This document shows, in pieces, positions 34,692-47,838 of a DNA stretch of 64,000 nt. Within the stretch, counting starts at the first letter, position 1. Every line of letters begins with the position of its first letter. The stretch comes from Hsuehochloa calcarea (Eukaryota; Streptophyta; Magnoliopsida; Poales; Poaceae): positions 33,285,232-33,349,231 of the forward strand of contig CM070599.1 in assembly GCA_036346395.1 (NCBI GenBank). The letters are read 5' to 3'. The notes under the pieces were generated by a model. It was given only the letters and a program-made list of their open reading frames with translations. It was not told where the DNA came from and did not search any database. The position numbers were made by a program, and so were the translations under genes.

Positions 34692-36600
34692 TTGGTAATT
34701 TATTGACGAGAGGAGTATGTATAGAATTTACCTCTCGTCCGGCAGCTTTAAGTTGTCGTTTGGAGTCGTATGCCGATGATCCTCCGTAGATGTGCTCAAC
34801 GGTATGTTGTGGATCTTGGAACGGCATCTCCTCATCATCCGACGACTTTTGGCCACTCGTATGTCCTACCTGCTCGAGAGTAGGGAGTGGTGCTTTGCCG
34901 TTGTAGTAGTCCTCGAGCTTTCTTTGGAAAACTCGGCAGTTGCGGAGGTCATGTCCTTCCTTTTTATGAAAAGGACACCACCTTGGTTTGTCGTTCCTAC
35001 GATCAGGGCGCTTACCTTTGCCTTGATCAGGGTACGACTTGGTGGTTTGGGGCTCTCCATCTTTCACGGCGGAACCTCCTTGGAACCACTGGTTTGTGGT
35101 TTTGACTCTTTATTTTCTTCTTGGACTTTTTTGCTTTTTTATCCTTACCAACTTCACTTGGCTCTCGAGGAGTATATGTTTCTCGATCGATAGTGTTGTT
35201 CCACTCGACCGCCTCGTAAGCGCTTGCATATCGATCGCCATCTCAAGAGTTCAAGAATGTTGTTGGGAGGATTTAGAGCAATGTCCTCCGTTATTCTTCA
35301 TGCGGACTCCTTGCTTAAAAGCCCGATCACAGAGGAATCGAAATTTTCGAATTGAGTTACTGAACCCGACTAAAGCGCTTGATGAATTGACGCAAAGTCT
35401 CGTTGTTGTTCGCTTTATCCGTGCAAGTCGCCTTCTTTCCGGGCGGTTGTATGTGCCTTGGAAATTCGCTGTAGAAGATCACAGAGGTGTTGCCAAGAGT
35501 AGATCGACTCGAGTGGTTGGTTTAATAACCACGATCGAGCGGATCCTTCGAGCACGATCGGAAGGTAATTCGCCATTACATGCTCTCTCCTCCCGCCGCT
35601 CGGACAATTGTTAGATAGATCTCAAGAAATTCGATGGGATTTTGAGATCCATCAAATTTCTCCATGTTCATCGGTCGAAATGAGGTGGCGTGAATCGCTC
35701 AAGGTCGGCGAAAATGCCCGAGATCCAGTAATCACTTCTTGACGCCTTCTTTGTAGAAAAGAAGGGTTAATGTCACCAGTGATCGATACGACGATACCCG
35801 TAACAGTCGATTGCTCGTAGTAGGCCTCAGTTCTACGAGGAGAATACTCCTCGTATTCCACTCGCTAGAATTTCTTTGTCAAGTGGTGAATGATCACCTC
35901 TCCGAGGGGCTTCTTGATCTTCACCGATCGAAAGGTATTTCTCGAATAGGGATCGATTCGACTTATGGCCGTGGTCGATTCCTACGAGAGAAATATTCGA
36001 TTGATCGGTAGCCGAGGAAGTCGATTGCTACGACCACCGAGTGTTGTCGATGAGGTACCTCCGCCTTGTCATCACATTCAAGTCTTTGCGTAATCTCTTC
36101 AAAGAAAGAGATCGTACCTCAGCGCTCGAGCAAGCTCTTGGTCGGGATTCTCGAGCAAGTCGTTGATGTCCCGGAGTTCTTGTACCTCCTCCGATCGATG
36201 TTGAATGCGCCTGAGCAAGTTCTTCTCGATCGCAATTTTCTTTCTTCCGACGACATCAAAATCCTCCTCATCGTGTCTTTGAGGCCTTCTTAGTGGAGTG
36301 CGAGAATGTCGAGGATTTCTCGCTCATCGAGTGTTGGTCCTCTCGCCAACGGTGGTGCCCTTGCCATTACCACGAGGGGCGCAGTGTGATCTTCGGGAGT
36401 GTTCTTATCTCGGCCTCCATGAGGTCGACCTCGATTTGGGGAAGGACGAAGACCTCCGCTGATGATTCTCACTTGCGCCGAGGCCTCCCGCTTGAGGAGT
36501 GCTCGAGGACACCATCTGGCGATTTTGGAGTAATCCTCCGTAGGGGAACTCCGGTTATAATCGCTCCGATTCGCAAATGAGATCTGCGGGAGATGGTCGA
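34692..36600 (-). pseudogene. Tat gag, frame-broken
   Basis: Minus-strand segments: MNMEKFDGSQNPIEFLEIY and LTIVRAAGGES (about 35585-35670), ETLRQFIKRFSRVGNSIRKF (about 35340-35405), and the Tat zinc finger CPFHKKEGHDLRNC (about 34940-34985). The upstream N-terminal part (36300-36600) is Pro/Arg-rich. Gag forms the particle that carries element RNA (family knowledge). Confidence 0.8.
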
Positions 36601-37071
36601 ATTTGTAGGAAAAGCATGCTTGATCCCACCCTCTCCGGAGTTATCCCGAGAGAGGATCACTAGATTTCGTGGAGTCCTCGAATGGTGGCTCCTGTAACTT
36701 GACTTACCAAGTCGGACCGCCTTAAGGGGACTTGAACACTTGGAGAAAGAACTCGCCGTGTTGTGAGTCCTCCCGGGAGCGGTCCTCGGTCGGATTGACC
36801 TTGTCCTTTGAGAGAATTGGCTCCTCTGTTGGACGTATTGTTGTGGGGGATAAGGATCCCTCCTCAACTCCATTAATGGGATGGTTTCCTGGAGAACAAT
36901 CTCCGGAGGCAACATCACCATCACGGATGCATCACTCGGCTCGTAGTCGAAACCGCATCCATGTCGATGTCTGCACAGAACCGCCAAGTCAAACCAGTTC
37001 TCCTCGCTCCATTCTCCGCCATGATTGCATGAGATTGGAAAAAGAGAGTATGTTGACAAGAGATTACCTAA

Positions 37072-37091
37072 GATCCCCACTGACGGCGCCA
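37072..37091 (-). other. Primer-binding site of the Tat element
   Basis: TGGCGCCGTCAGTGGGGATC on the minus strand, adjoining the 5' LTR. The TGGCGCCGT type is usual for Tat/Athila elements. Confidence 0.85.
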
Positions 37092-37092
37092 A

Positions 37093-37854
37093 CCGGTGTA
37101 TTAGAACCGATCTTACGTAAAGATTGTTTGATTCGGGGGGTCTCCTAGAGATAAGATCACGCAGAGTGGATTGACACGGGATGTTTAGACAGGTTCAGGT
37201 CTTCTCCGGAGAGAATAATAACCCTAATCATGTGTGTATGGTATTCTTGATGATCAAGTAAAAGACTAAGACTATTACAGAGAATAGCACTTGTGTTCCT
37301 ACTTGACTAGCTCTTGTTCGCCCTTCCCCTATCTCTCTGATCGATGCCCTTATATAGTCGTGAAGAAGTAGCCATTTTGCCTCATGGAGATGCGCCTAAT
37401 TAATCCAAAGAATCGCGCATGATGGCGAGAATTACCGGTGCCTCGGCTTCTTCACGCCGTCTAGCAATTATCTTCCAGAGATAATGGGATAATTACACAC
37501 CATTAATAAGCGGAATAATAGTGCGTGCAGACCGTTCGGATTCTTTAATCAATTAGACCCACTACTTTGTAGGTTTGATTATAAGGTGGTCGAGTTTACC
37601 CGGTCGTAGAAGAACTTACGACCGTAGCGATCGTAGAAGGACCTACAACTATGTAGTGGTCGAGAAGGACTTACGACCATGATATAGTCGTAGCAAGACT
37701 TACAAGCGTGGGGTGATTGTAGAAGAACTTACAACCTCTTATTGGGCTTCTCCCTTATAGATAAGGGGTATCTCTGGGGACTATGTGACATCATATTTAC
37801 CCATAATAAGAATTATAGATAAAAGATAAAATGAGGATTATTAGATCCTCGTCA
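37093..37854 (-). repeat. 5' LTR of the Tat element, ~762 bp
   Basis: Near-identical to 26528-27291 in AT-rich stretches. Differences are short indels or substitutions at CG and CTG sites. The inner edge differs by about 3 bases from its partner. Confidence 0.92.
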
Positions 37855-38396
37855 GTAGTGTTCGTGGGAGTTAAGTGTGCTGGTCGTGGAGCAGCCCATG
37901 GATGGGTGACTGATCGGGAAATTCGATTTTTGATATTATTTTATTATTATTATTTTCGAAATACATTTTAAACCATAAATCCAATACATTTTTAGAACAT
38001 AGTAAATAGAGTCCAAAAATTCTAGAAAAATTCATAGAAATTCTTAAAATTATTTTGTACTTAATAAAAATAATTCCAACTTAAAGTTGACTTTTATTTT
38101 TAATTTTATTTTCTAGAAAATAGAAAAACCTTTTAAATACCAGAAAATTCCAGAAATTAATTAAAATTTTATTTTTCACTTTAAATCCAATAAAATCCTA
38201 GAAAATTCAATAAAACTCAATAAACTTTCTTTTTTTACTTTAAAACCAAGAAATTAAATAATTATTTTTTATTTTAACATTGAAAACTCCTTTTAGGTTA
38301 CAGAAAATCAAGAAAATTCTTTAACAACCAGAAAATCCAATAAAAATAATAACTTTATTAATTTAAATTTTGGTAACAGAAATTTGGGATGTTACA

Positions 38397-39212
38397 TATC
38401 TTCCTATAATTCCCTTTTTGAAGCGGTTTTTTGCGAACCCAAAGGAGGCAAAACTGCTGCGTTCACACTAGGAGGAGCGTAAGAAGGATGGAAAGATAAG
38501 ATATCATGCTGATTCCGCCAATTGGAGAATCATCAATAGGAGGTTTGCAGACTTCGATGTGGAACCGAGGAATACAAGGTTTGGATCGAGTACAGATGGA
38601 ATGAATCCTTTCGGTAACATGAGCAGCCGACATAGCACTTGGCCCGTGACTCTCTGTATCTACAACCTTTCTCCTTGGTTGTGTATGAAGAGGAAGTATA
38701 TTTTGTTGTCAATACTTATCCAAGGGCCAAGCAACGTGGGATTGATATTGATGTGTACCTCGCACCATTGATGGAAGATCTAAAAATATTATGGAATGAA
38801 GGGGTACAGGCATGGGATGCGTACACATGAGAGAACTTTGATTTACACTCCTTGTTGTTCTGCACTATAAATGATTATCTTGCCCATGCTAACCTATCGG
38901 GCTAGAGTGCAAAAGGGGCCAAAGCTTGTACTCACTGCTTAAATGATACAGAGAGTGTGTAGCTGAAGCACTCACACAAAACCGTGTACATGCATCACCG
39001 TAGGTTCCTTCGGAGGGTCCACCCATACCGCAGGATAAAGAAACAATTCGGCGGAGAGGAGGACAGATCAGCTCTAAGGAGCTTAAGAGGAAAAGAGGTC
39101 TATGTAATGGTTAATGATTTAGATGTTGTGCTCAGAAAGAGGCGTAAATCGAGGATCCATGAGAAGAATATCTGAAAGAAGAGATCAATATTTAGAGACT
39201 TACCTTATTGGA
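38397..39212 (+). pseudogene. TNP2-type transposase of CACTA A, piece 2
   Basis: Resumes directly after the solo LTR. Segments: PIIPFLKRFF (in broken frame), VEPRNTRFGSSTDGMNPFGN, HSTWPVTLCIYNLSPWLCMK, IDVYLAPLMEDLKILWNEG, YLAHANLSG, VYMHHRRFLRRVHPYRR, and at the end KKRSIFRDLPYW. These are conserved TNP2 core segments preceding the HCIDVMH region. Frames change at least four times. Cut at 39212 by solo LTR 2 (duplication ttgga). Confidence 0.88.
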
Positions 39213-42200
39213 TGTGACATCTCGTTTTCGGACGACAAATATTGCCTCCACTCGGTTTTCGATTTTCGTTCAATTTTCGTTTGCCGCTTGAATTCCAAAA
39301 ACTCCAAGCTTCCTGTAAGCTCGGGTTTGTGTTTCAAACCTACATTCAAAATTCCAAATTCAAAATTCGATTTGAATTCACCTATTTGAATTTTGGACCC
39401 CTCTCCCGAAATCTGCTTCACCTTTGTTTTGCTTGGGCCAGCCAACTTGTTTTCCTCGAGCCTGAATCCACTTCCCGGCCCAGTCTCCTCGGCCTTTCCC
39501 CATTTCCTCGGCCTGGCCTGCTTTTCTTTTCCTCATTGCGCCCGACCCGGCCCGGCCCGCGTCGCTCTCTCCCTCACTCTCTTTCTCCCCCCGCGGCCCG
39601 ACTCGCCCTTCCCTATCTCTTTCCTCGCCTCCCCCACTCATTTCACCTCGGCCGCATCGTCTCCCCCCTCTGCCTTCTCCTCTCCGCTGGCACAACTTCA
39701 CCTCTTCTTCCCCCTGTCGGCCTTCTTCTCCGCTCGGCTCGGCCTCCATCTCCTTCCCCCGCTCGGCCCAGCCCTCTTCTCCCCCTCCGCCCAGATCCGC
39801 CTCTCCCCCTCGGCCCGCTAGCCAGCGCCGCCCCCACCTTCGGCCTACCCCACCGACCCACTACCGCCTCGCCCCCACCCTGCGTCGCTTCCAGCCTACC
39901 CTCCTTTGCCGCGCCATGCCCTGCGCTCGCCCTACCCGCACGTCACCTCCACCTGCCCTGGTCAGCGCGTGCGTCGCCTCCGCGTCAGAGCTCCACTCCG
40001 TCGCCCATGCTGCCGTCCCCTCCACCGCCATCGTCGTCCCAACTTCCCCCGGCTCCTCCCCCTCTCCTCGGCTATAAATAGCCGACCTTCTCCCATGCTC
40101 CACCCTGCCCCACTCCTCCCCTCCTCCCCTGGTAAGTCTCTCCCGAGCAGATTTTGCCTCCCCTCCCCCTCCGGCCGAAGCTCCCCTTCCACTGCCGACC
40201 GTCCTCGTCGCCGCCCCGACCCAACCGCCGGCACTCGGAGCATCCCCTCGGCACCCTCTCCCTCCCCAGCCACCGGCCGACGCCTCCCGGCCGCCATGGA
40301 CCCCTACCGCCGGCTTGCTCCCATGCTTCCCCGCCCTCGCTGATGGCATGGTAAGCTTCCCCGCGTTGCCCTGGTGCTCGTGCTCCCATCCTCTCCCTCT
40401 CCCCTCCCTCCAGTCGTCGTCGCCGCTGTGGCCTCCCCACCCGACCTCCCCGGCCATCGCCACTCCCTACCCAGTGCCGCACCGGCCCCAATGCCTCCTC
40501 TCCTGGCCAGCTGTCCATTTTGGTTGCTCCCAGTGCCTCCCCGGCCGCCGCTCGCCGCCGGTAGCCATCGACCGAGCCTCCTTCCCCCTGTTCCCTCTGC
40601 TCTCTGTGCTCTCTCTCTCTCACTGTCTCTTTGATTTTGGCCCCAGTGGTTGAGTTGTAGTCAAATGAAGTTCTGTGGAGAAATCTAGCATTTGAAAATA
40701 TGTGTGTAATCCGGCAATTGAAATCATTTGGCAGTGAGTGATTGTTGGCAGTGAATGTGTTCTGACATTTTAAAAATCTTGCATTTGAAACCCTAGTGTA
40801 ATATGGCGATTGATTGAACTATGTTACTAATTGATCTAACAATTGAAGGAAACATGTGTGTGTTGAACCGGCATTTGAAACCTCTGTGTTTAATCTGTCA
40901 ACTAGAAAATTTGTGCTTGAACTTGTATTTGAATCTATATTATATCTGGCATTGAGAATAGAACAGTAAGATTAGTAGGCAGTGATTAAGGAGTTGGCAT
41001 TTGGGTAGTGTCGTATATTTGAAAATCTACCTTAATCCGACAATTGAATCTTTGTGTTTTGATTATGGAAAACGAAATCTCAGTGGTTGGATTGGCAGTG
41101 AACTGATTGTATTGTTGGCAGTATATTGATCGTTGTTTGTGTCTGTGGCTTATTGCTCTCCAGATCAGTAAATTGATTAGCAATGAATTTCAGTAGCAGT
41201 GGCAATATTGGTAATCTTGGTAACTAGCAATTAGAATCAATGTTTGTGTTCTGGCATTTGAAATCCGTGAATAATCTGGCTTATGATTGGTGTTGATTTG
41301 TCATTTGAGAATTTGTGTTGCTCTTGTATCTAGATTTGGTGTAGAACTTGTAGTTAAATTATTTTTCACCTGTAGGAGCATAGTCTTGCTATCTTCCAAA
41401 TCCGCAGTAGAGTATTCCTGCAAAAGCTCCTTCGACCTTACCCTCTTTTGTATCTTCCCTCCCAGCAGAATTTCTCTGCCACTCCTTCATTCGCTCAACT
41501 GGTCGTTTGACTCTGTCAAACATCCCAGTGTCGCTCAATCCCCTTCTCTCAAGCTCGTCCTCTGTGATCTTATTTAAACTCTTGTGTTTTATTTGGTCTT
41601 TTAGAGTTCTTTGGATTTATTTGATTTTTCAATCGTTGTCGTGTAATTAGAAATTGAAGCCCAGAAGAATCAACGACTCGAGCAGAACCAAGATGCAAGC
41701 AAAGACGCCGACCAAGACTTCAAACCTCTGTCTAAGAAGGTTTTGAGTAAGATCAAGACCTCGGTAAAATAGCCCAGGCTAGTCAACACTTTGACCATGT
41801 TGATCCTACATTTTATGCAAACTATGTTCTTTTAAAATATCAAATTGCATGCCTTAATTTCCTATACAAATGTATGTCAAACACCCTAAGGTAGTTAAAT
41901 GCCTAGTTGATAATTAAATAATTACTATACCATGTCCTTGATAATTGAACTCCTAAAATCCTTATCACCCTAGTAAATATATGGTAACCTACTAGTTATA
42001 GGTCGTACTTAAACACTATACTAGTCTTGTTTAAGTACCAGGGTATTACTACCACAAATCATCATTCTTTAAATCATAACAATTGTTTTGGGCAGTCATT
42101 GGGGAGAATGATTGAATTAGTTGAGATAATTTATTTTCTACTTCTCCAAAACCCTAAAAACTTGCTAATACCCCAACTGGGCGAATGGAAGGGTGGTGGG

Positions 42201-43562
42201 TGCCGTCGAGCACGAGAATGGTTGGTATGTGGTATGAACCACCAGATAATCTTAAGGACTTAATCATGTGATGTCCTTCAATTGTAAAATAGTACAACCA
42301 CAAGTCTATAATGGTGTCGACCTGGCTAACTAATTGGTGTCCACCGGTACGCGCTGCACCATTGGGGGACTCCCCTTCGCCGTGAGCCCACGAGGCTACG
42401 GGTTGGGGTATGTGACTTGCGGGACCCTAGGCGTAAGTCGCATGGCGCAAGAGGGGGTCTAGGTAAAGTGGTTGTCGGGTCCCACGGGAACGAAACCCTA
42501 CTCAGGTGAAACCTTAGCGGTGTGGCAAATACCGAGAGATGCCTTGTAAAGGCTTTGTGATAATCTCCCCTTGATTCACATGTCTAAGGAAACGTGTGTA
42601 CATATCAAGATGATTATCTCTTGTGGGTAAATATGTACAATATCTGCAGAGAATAAAACTGTTCAAACAGTCGTGCCCACGGTCACGGGTGGGCATGCGG
42701 AGCTTACAAGAGTTAGTTCTATTTCAAAAACTTTTGTAAATGGGTTAAAAAATGTGCGGGGCTCACCTAGCCCTTGATTTGGATTTTCCCTGGGTATTCT
42801 TAACCAGTGTTGGTAATAGGTGGGTATGACCACCATCAAAAAAATAAGCATGAAGGTGGAGGTAGCCTCTGCTGTTATTAATTATTGCACAATTTATCTC
42901 TTGAATAAAATAAAATTTTGTTAAAATGCTAGGTAATAGGAATTTGTATATTATGATATTTACAAATGTTGCTTTACACAAATAAAAGAACCCGAGTCAT
43001 CCTTGTGAAGCCTTGCATATATATATTATTGCATCTGTTGTGTTGGCTCGCGAGCACGGTAGTTGTGCTCATCCTCGCTCTTTTCCCCAACCCTCAGAAA
43101 CAGTAACCCTAGAGCTTTCGACTACTACGAGGATCCAGAAGTTTGAAGACCCAGGAAGTCATTGAAGCGTAGTTAGTCCTTAGCTGTTCTAGTCTCACCC
43201 CAGTCTAGCTGACTCCGTCGGTTCTTGTGTGCCTTCTATATTGTCTGAAGTTTTCAGATAATATCGGGCGTACACGAGTTCCCCAGTCACTTGCATGTGA
43301 AGAGATGTGCCCTCACCTCTTTACTTCTGTTGTTGCTTCCGCTATCTTTTGTAATGTATTCATTTGGTCTGTTCGGCTCTTATTGTAAAAATTGGCCCGA
43401 AGCGGTCTATGTAAACTCTGATGTGTAAATTAATGAATGGAATGATTCTACGTCATGTATGATTTGATTTAGCAATGTGCCTGTGAAGTGCTATCTACTG
43501 ATCCAGGGAATAACAAAGTGGTTTTACAGAGGAATCCAGATTGAGATATCTGGGTCCCCACA
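39213..43562 (+). mobile_element. Solo LTR 2 (Ty3/gypsy, Tekay-like), 4.35 kb
   Basis: Ends TGTGACATCTCG...GGGTCCCCACA with a perfect 5-bp duplication ttgga (39208-39212 and 43563-43567). AT-rich start, GC-rich leader (39440-40620) with candidate TATA CTATAAATA at 40072-40080, an interval of degenerate GGCATTTGAAA/GGCAATTGAAA repeats (40680-41300), and the conserved block CTTGTGGGTAA...CTGCAGAGA at 42613-42660. No internal coding and no partner LTR. Long open frames in the leader (for example 39242-40081) are Pro/Ser-rich compositional frames. Confidence 0.9.
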
Positions 43563-44760
43563 TTGGAAGCACCTAGAAGTTCACCACTGCATCGATGTCA
43601 TTCACATAGAGAAGAATGTATGTGATAGCTTGATTGGTCTCTTACTGAACATTCGTGATAAAACAAAGGATGGTGTCAACGCACGGCTTGACTTGGTTGA
43701 TATGGACATAAGACCCGAGTTAGCTCCGACAAAGACGTATAAAGGATGAACGTATCTTCCCCCTGCTTATTACACTATGTCCAAGGCCAAGAGAACTGAA
43801 TTGTGCCAGTTCTTGCATGTTGTGAAAGTTCCGTCCGGTTACTTCGCCAACATGAAGAAACTTGTTTTGATGAAAGATTTGAAGTTAATTGACATAAAGT
43901 CTCATGATTGTCATTTGCTAATGACATAGATGCTCCCTGTTGTAATTAGAAGTATTTTACCGATCAAGATCCAAGAGACAATCATGAGACTGTGTTATTT
44001 CTTTAACACAATTGCTCAGAAGGTCATCGATCCCGAAGGACTAGATGCTCTGCAGGACGAGGTGGTGATGACTCTATGTCATCTTGAGATGTATTTCCCT
44101 CCGTCGTTTTTCGATATCATGGTCCATCTCATTGTTTACATTGTGAGGGAGATAAAGATGTGTGAGTCTGTGTTCCTACGAAGCATGTAGTCGTTTGAGA
44201 GGTTCATCAGAATTCTCAAGTCCTATGTACGAAATTGATCTCAGTCGGAGGGCAGCATCGTCGAAGGTTATGCAACCGAGGAGGTCATTGAGTTCTGCGT
44301 CGATTACATAGCTCAGGTCGAATCGATAGGTGTGCCTCGATCTTGCCATGACGGGAGGCTCAAGGGTATTGGGACTATCGGAAGGAAAGCAACCACTCTA
44401 GATATGGATGCGTATGCTCAAGCCTATTTCACGATCTTGCAACACATGACTGAAGTGTCCCTGTATATCGACCAACACAAGGATGTGCTTCGACAATAGA
44501 ATAAAGAGCGGCTGGATGTTTGGATCACGAGACAACACAACGGTCAGTTCAACCAATGGTTGAAGGAACGACTCGCTAGGAGCTCGTCAAGTGATATGCT
44601 GACATGGTTGGCAAAATGACCAACATTTATAGTTGTGATATGGCAAAGATATGATATAAATGGGTACATATTTTATACGCAGGCTCAGGATATAAAGAGC
44701 ACTAACCAGAAGAGCGGTGTCCACATAGATGCGTTCAGTACCGATGGGTTGAGGAGCTCC
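43563..44760 (+). pseudogene. TNP2-type transposase of CACTA A, piece 3
   Basis: Starts at the target duplication: HWKHLEVHHCIDVIHIEKNV, CDSLIGLLLNI, ARLDLVDMDIRPELAPTKTY, then YYTMSKAKRTELC-like, SGYFANMKKLVLMKDLKL, DSHDCHLL-like, RSILPIKIQETIMRLCYFFN, MYFPPSFFDIMVHLIVYIVR, and later DINGYIFYTQAQDIKSTNQ and KSGVHIDAF. This is the TNP2 catalytic region and the following domain. Stops occur near 43749, 43927, 44188, 44236 and 44498. Interrupted at 44760 by the Tekay element. Confidence 0.9.
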
Positions 44761-47700
44761 TGTAACGTCCCGTTTTTCGGAGTTTTTGAAAATTTTAAAA
44801 GAAAGCCATTTGTTTCTTTTTGCCCAAAGCTTAATTTTGAAATTTTAGAAAATCATTTGCAATTTAATATGAGTTAATCAAACTTCAATTAAATTAAAAT
44901 TTGGTTTGATTGAGATTTCTGGAATTTAAAATCAAAATTATTATTTTGAGAATTTTCTTGGATTTATTGGATTTTAGAAATTGATTTTTGTTTTATCCGA
45001 AATGGAAAAATTATTTTATTTGTAAAAGAAAAAGACAATTTAAAGTTAAAAGTATTTTTATTAAGTCTGGAATAATTCAAGGAATTTCTGTGAATTTTTC
45101 TAGAATTTTTGGAGTCTATTTGCTATTTTCTAAATTGCCTTTTGATTTATTTGAATTTCGAAATGAAAAGGTATTTTAAATCTTTTCTCTGTTCTTGGGC
45201 GAATCTCTCCGGCCCAATCATCGCTTTTTCCTTGGCCGCTCCGCGCCCGCCTCCGCCTCAAGGCCGCGCCTCCCCATCACCTCGGCCGTTGGATCTTCAT
45301 CCGTCCCTCAGCGTCCACGTCGCGCGGCTCCGCCTCGCCGTTCTGGCCGTTGATCGCGATCCGACGCCATCGCGTCGCCCGCGCCTCCGACTTCCCACCG
45401 TCCGACGAATCGGACGGCGCCGATTCATCTCTCCCCGCGCTTTGGACTCCCCACCGTCCGTCGGAATCGGACGGCTCTCGCTCACCGCGCCTCCCTCGCT
45501 CCGCCGTCCGTCGAATCGGACGGCTCCTGCTCATCGCCCCGACGCGCCGCTTCTCTCTCTCCACGCCGCGCGATTCGCGCCGCCGCGAATCCGCGCGTCT
45601 GTCCGCCACGCCGCGCCTCCGCCGCGTCCACGCCACGCCGTGCGTTCGTCTCGCCTCCGCCGCGCCGCCACTCAGCTGCTCCCGTCCCGCCGCGAGTTCT
45701 TTAAATCCGCGCGCCTGTTCGCCTCCTCTCTCTTCTCTCTTCTCTCTCTCTCTCTCGCCGGTCGTTTTCTCCCGCTGCGCCCACGCCATCTTCCCGCCCG
45801 CCGCCTCCGCCGCTGTTTCTCCCCAGAGCGCCACCGCCTTCTCCCGCACCGGCGCCACCGTCTTCCTCAGCTCCGCCGCCGCCGCCACCGCGCTTCGCTC
45901 TCTCTCTCTCTCTCTCTCTCTCTCGACCGTGGGCCTGAGCCCACGTGGTTACCCACGTGGCGCCACGTCGGCGCCGTCGTCGGCATTCTGCCGCGTGGTC
46001 GCCACGTGGCGCAAGACGTACGCTATGCGCGTGTTGACGCATTTCTTCGGTTTTTCGGTTGAAAATAATCCAAAATCGAAAAACCCTAATTTCATCATTT
46101 TATGTGATTTAAAACTTCTTTTGGCTATAACTTTCACATCCGAACTCCGATTTGGGTGATCCAAATTTCTAAATTTATATAAATTCATCCTCTTTCATTT
46201 GGTACTGGTTTTGTAATTTTGGAGTTCATTTGGTGCTGTTTTATTTATTTGTTGCTATTCTCGCGTGTAGATTCCTGCTGCGTTTGGAAGATTTCTTCGA
46301 CCGACGATCAAGACCCTCTCCTCGTCAACGAAGGCAAGTCGAGGCCTTTGACCATGTTGAACCCATTTTACAAATGTATATTGTATTAAATTATCATGCA
46401 TGGCTAGTTTTATTAAAAATGGTTTTGGGAGTAGATAATTACCAAATTGCCATTATGCCTCCTTGATAAATTGAAAATGAAATGTCTCCTTGAATGACAT
46501 ATATCCTTGGACACCTTAGGATGGTTAATTCTAGTTGGGCATAATTGTATTGCCAACTTGGGTGCGATATTGCTTAGACATGCTCTAGTTACCATGAGAC
46601 TTTCGATCACATGTTCAATGATTATTGAAATTTGACTAATGGAACTATGGAATTGTGGTGTGAGGCCACTTTTATTAAAAGATGTTGTGCCATGGCGAGG
46701 ATTGCCATTTGGTTGGGAATGAACAAAAATGATTTATGCTCTGCTTGAGGTAGGGAGCTAGAGTGGGTGCGTAATGCACATTGGGTTGTGGTAGACTTGT
46801 GCGAGCGACCAACTAAGGACTTAACTTTGCAAGTCATTGATCCGGTCACCTCGTGCAACCATAAGTCCGGTATGGGACGGACCGCCAATTAATTAGGAAA
46901 GTTTTGAGTCGGTTACTGTTGTGGGCATTTATTGGCGCAAGAGGGTCATGTGATGGCTAAACCTTAGCAAGTAACCGAGGCAAAATGGAACTTTGTAAAG
47001 CCTTGTCACGTGCTCTAGACTACTCACCAAAGGAAGTGGCGGTGGTATCGCGGATGCCAAACAAACTAGAGAATTCGTGTCTTGTGGGTAAAGTCAGATA
47101 ACCTCTCGCAGAGTGTCAAAATCTATTCAATAGCCGTGTCCCTGCTACGGACATGCCCAGTGATTTCGCGCAAGGGGTAGTATTTTCAAAAATGTGGTTT
47201 GGTTCGATAGAAAGGTTTGGTTGAATGGTTGGGAAGTGAACGGATGTTCACCGTTTGATTCAAAAGAACTTGGTTATCTATGTATTATTCTTTTAAAATC
47301 TCGCTTTGCCATCTAATTATTGTATTTACTGTTAAACTTGCTTTCTGCAAATTAACCATAAAGCCATCCTTGCTTAAGCCTGACATGAATACTAAGTGCA
47401 TACATTTCTCTACGACTTGCTGAGTACTTTATGTACTCACGGCTTTATGCCCTTTGTTGATCGGTCACAGAAGAACCAGAATTGTTGAGTACTATGAAGA
47501 AGGCTACTTGAAGACTTGCGAACTAGGTCACGCCCACCACTCGATTGCTCGTGGGCATGTCGATTGGGCTCCACGTATTTTGAGATTTCATTGCGGATAC
47601 TCTGTTGTGGTTAAGCCCTGTGTGGCGACTTTTGTAAGAACCTTGACCATAAGGTCTTTCTTTGTTTTAATTAATATTACTTTATGTGCTTCATTAGTTC

Positions 47701-47820
47701 GTTGTGGAATGGTTATGATTACATCATTGTTGCAACTGTGCAAGCTAGCTACTGATCATGGGACTAGCTTGGTATGCACAGAGGGTCTCGGGGTTGTGTG
47801 ACACACCCGGGGCGCCGACA
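44761..47820 (+). repeat. 5' LTR of the Tekay element, 3060 bp
   Basis: TGTAACGTCC...GGCGCCGACA. AT-rich first 420 bp, GC-rich leader to about 46010 with a CT run at 45897-45923, then the conserved CTTGTGGGTAA...CTGCAGAG-type block near 47090. Confidence 0.92.
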
Positions 47821-47825
47821 AGAGA

Positions 47826-47838
47826 TGGTATCAGAGCC
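47826..47838 (+). other. Primer-binding site of the Tekay element
   Basis: TGGTATCAGAGCC, complementary to initiator tRNA-Met, 5 nt after the LTR end. Confidence 0.92.

Larger units (their letters stand above)
26528..37854 (-). mobile_element. Ty3/gypsy Tat-lineage retrotransposon, 11.3 kb, complete ends
   Basis: Two LTRs (26528-27291 and about 37093-37854) are flanked by a perfect 5-bp duplication gtagt (26523-26527 and 37855-37859). On the minus strand a primer-binding site TGGCGCCGTCAGTGGGG follows the 5' LTR and a polypurine tract AAGTTGGGGGGCTAGA precedes the 3' LTR. Domains on the minus strand run gag, protease, RT, RNase H, integrase. A ~4-kb region before the 3' LTR contains an antisense (plus-strand) gene. 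Lineage is assigned from the protease VLVDGGSSLNILF, the RT EEKTAFITPFGTF and the antisense gene. The many frame breaks make it non-autonomous as read. Confidence 0.93.
22804..38396 (-). mobile_element. Solo LTR 1 (Ty3/gypsy, Tekay-like), ~4.27 kb, split by a Tat element
   Basis: The ends on the plus strand are TGTCGGACCCGGG...GGGATGTTACA (TG...CA). A perfect 5-bp target duplication tatct is at 22799-22803 and 38397-38401. Removing the nested Tat element (26528-37854) and one copy of its duplication leaves about 4.26 kb with no gag or pol and no second LTR, so it is a solo LTR made by LTR-LTR recombination. On the minus strand it begins with a long AT-rich stretch, then a GC-rich leader (about 25380-26250), then the conserved CTCTGCAGAG block at 23469-23508. 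Confidence 0.9.

Noticed and set aside
39242..40081. Plus-strand open frame of 279 codons
   Set aside because: Low-complexity Pro/Ser frame in the leader of solo LTR 2, with no domain.
43477..43749. Open frame that appears to start a transposase with MPVKCYLL
   Set aside because: The first ~28 codons are the end of solo LTR 2; only codons after 43563 belong to TNP2.
45109..46062. Plus-strand open frame of 317 codons
   Set aside because: The same interval in the 3' LTR of the same element encodes a different, shifted frame, so it is not a conserved protein.
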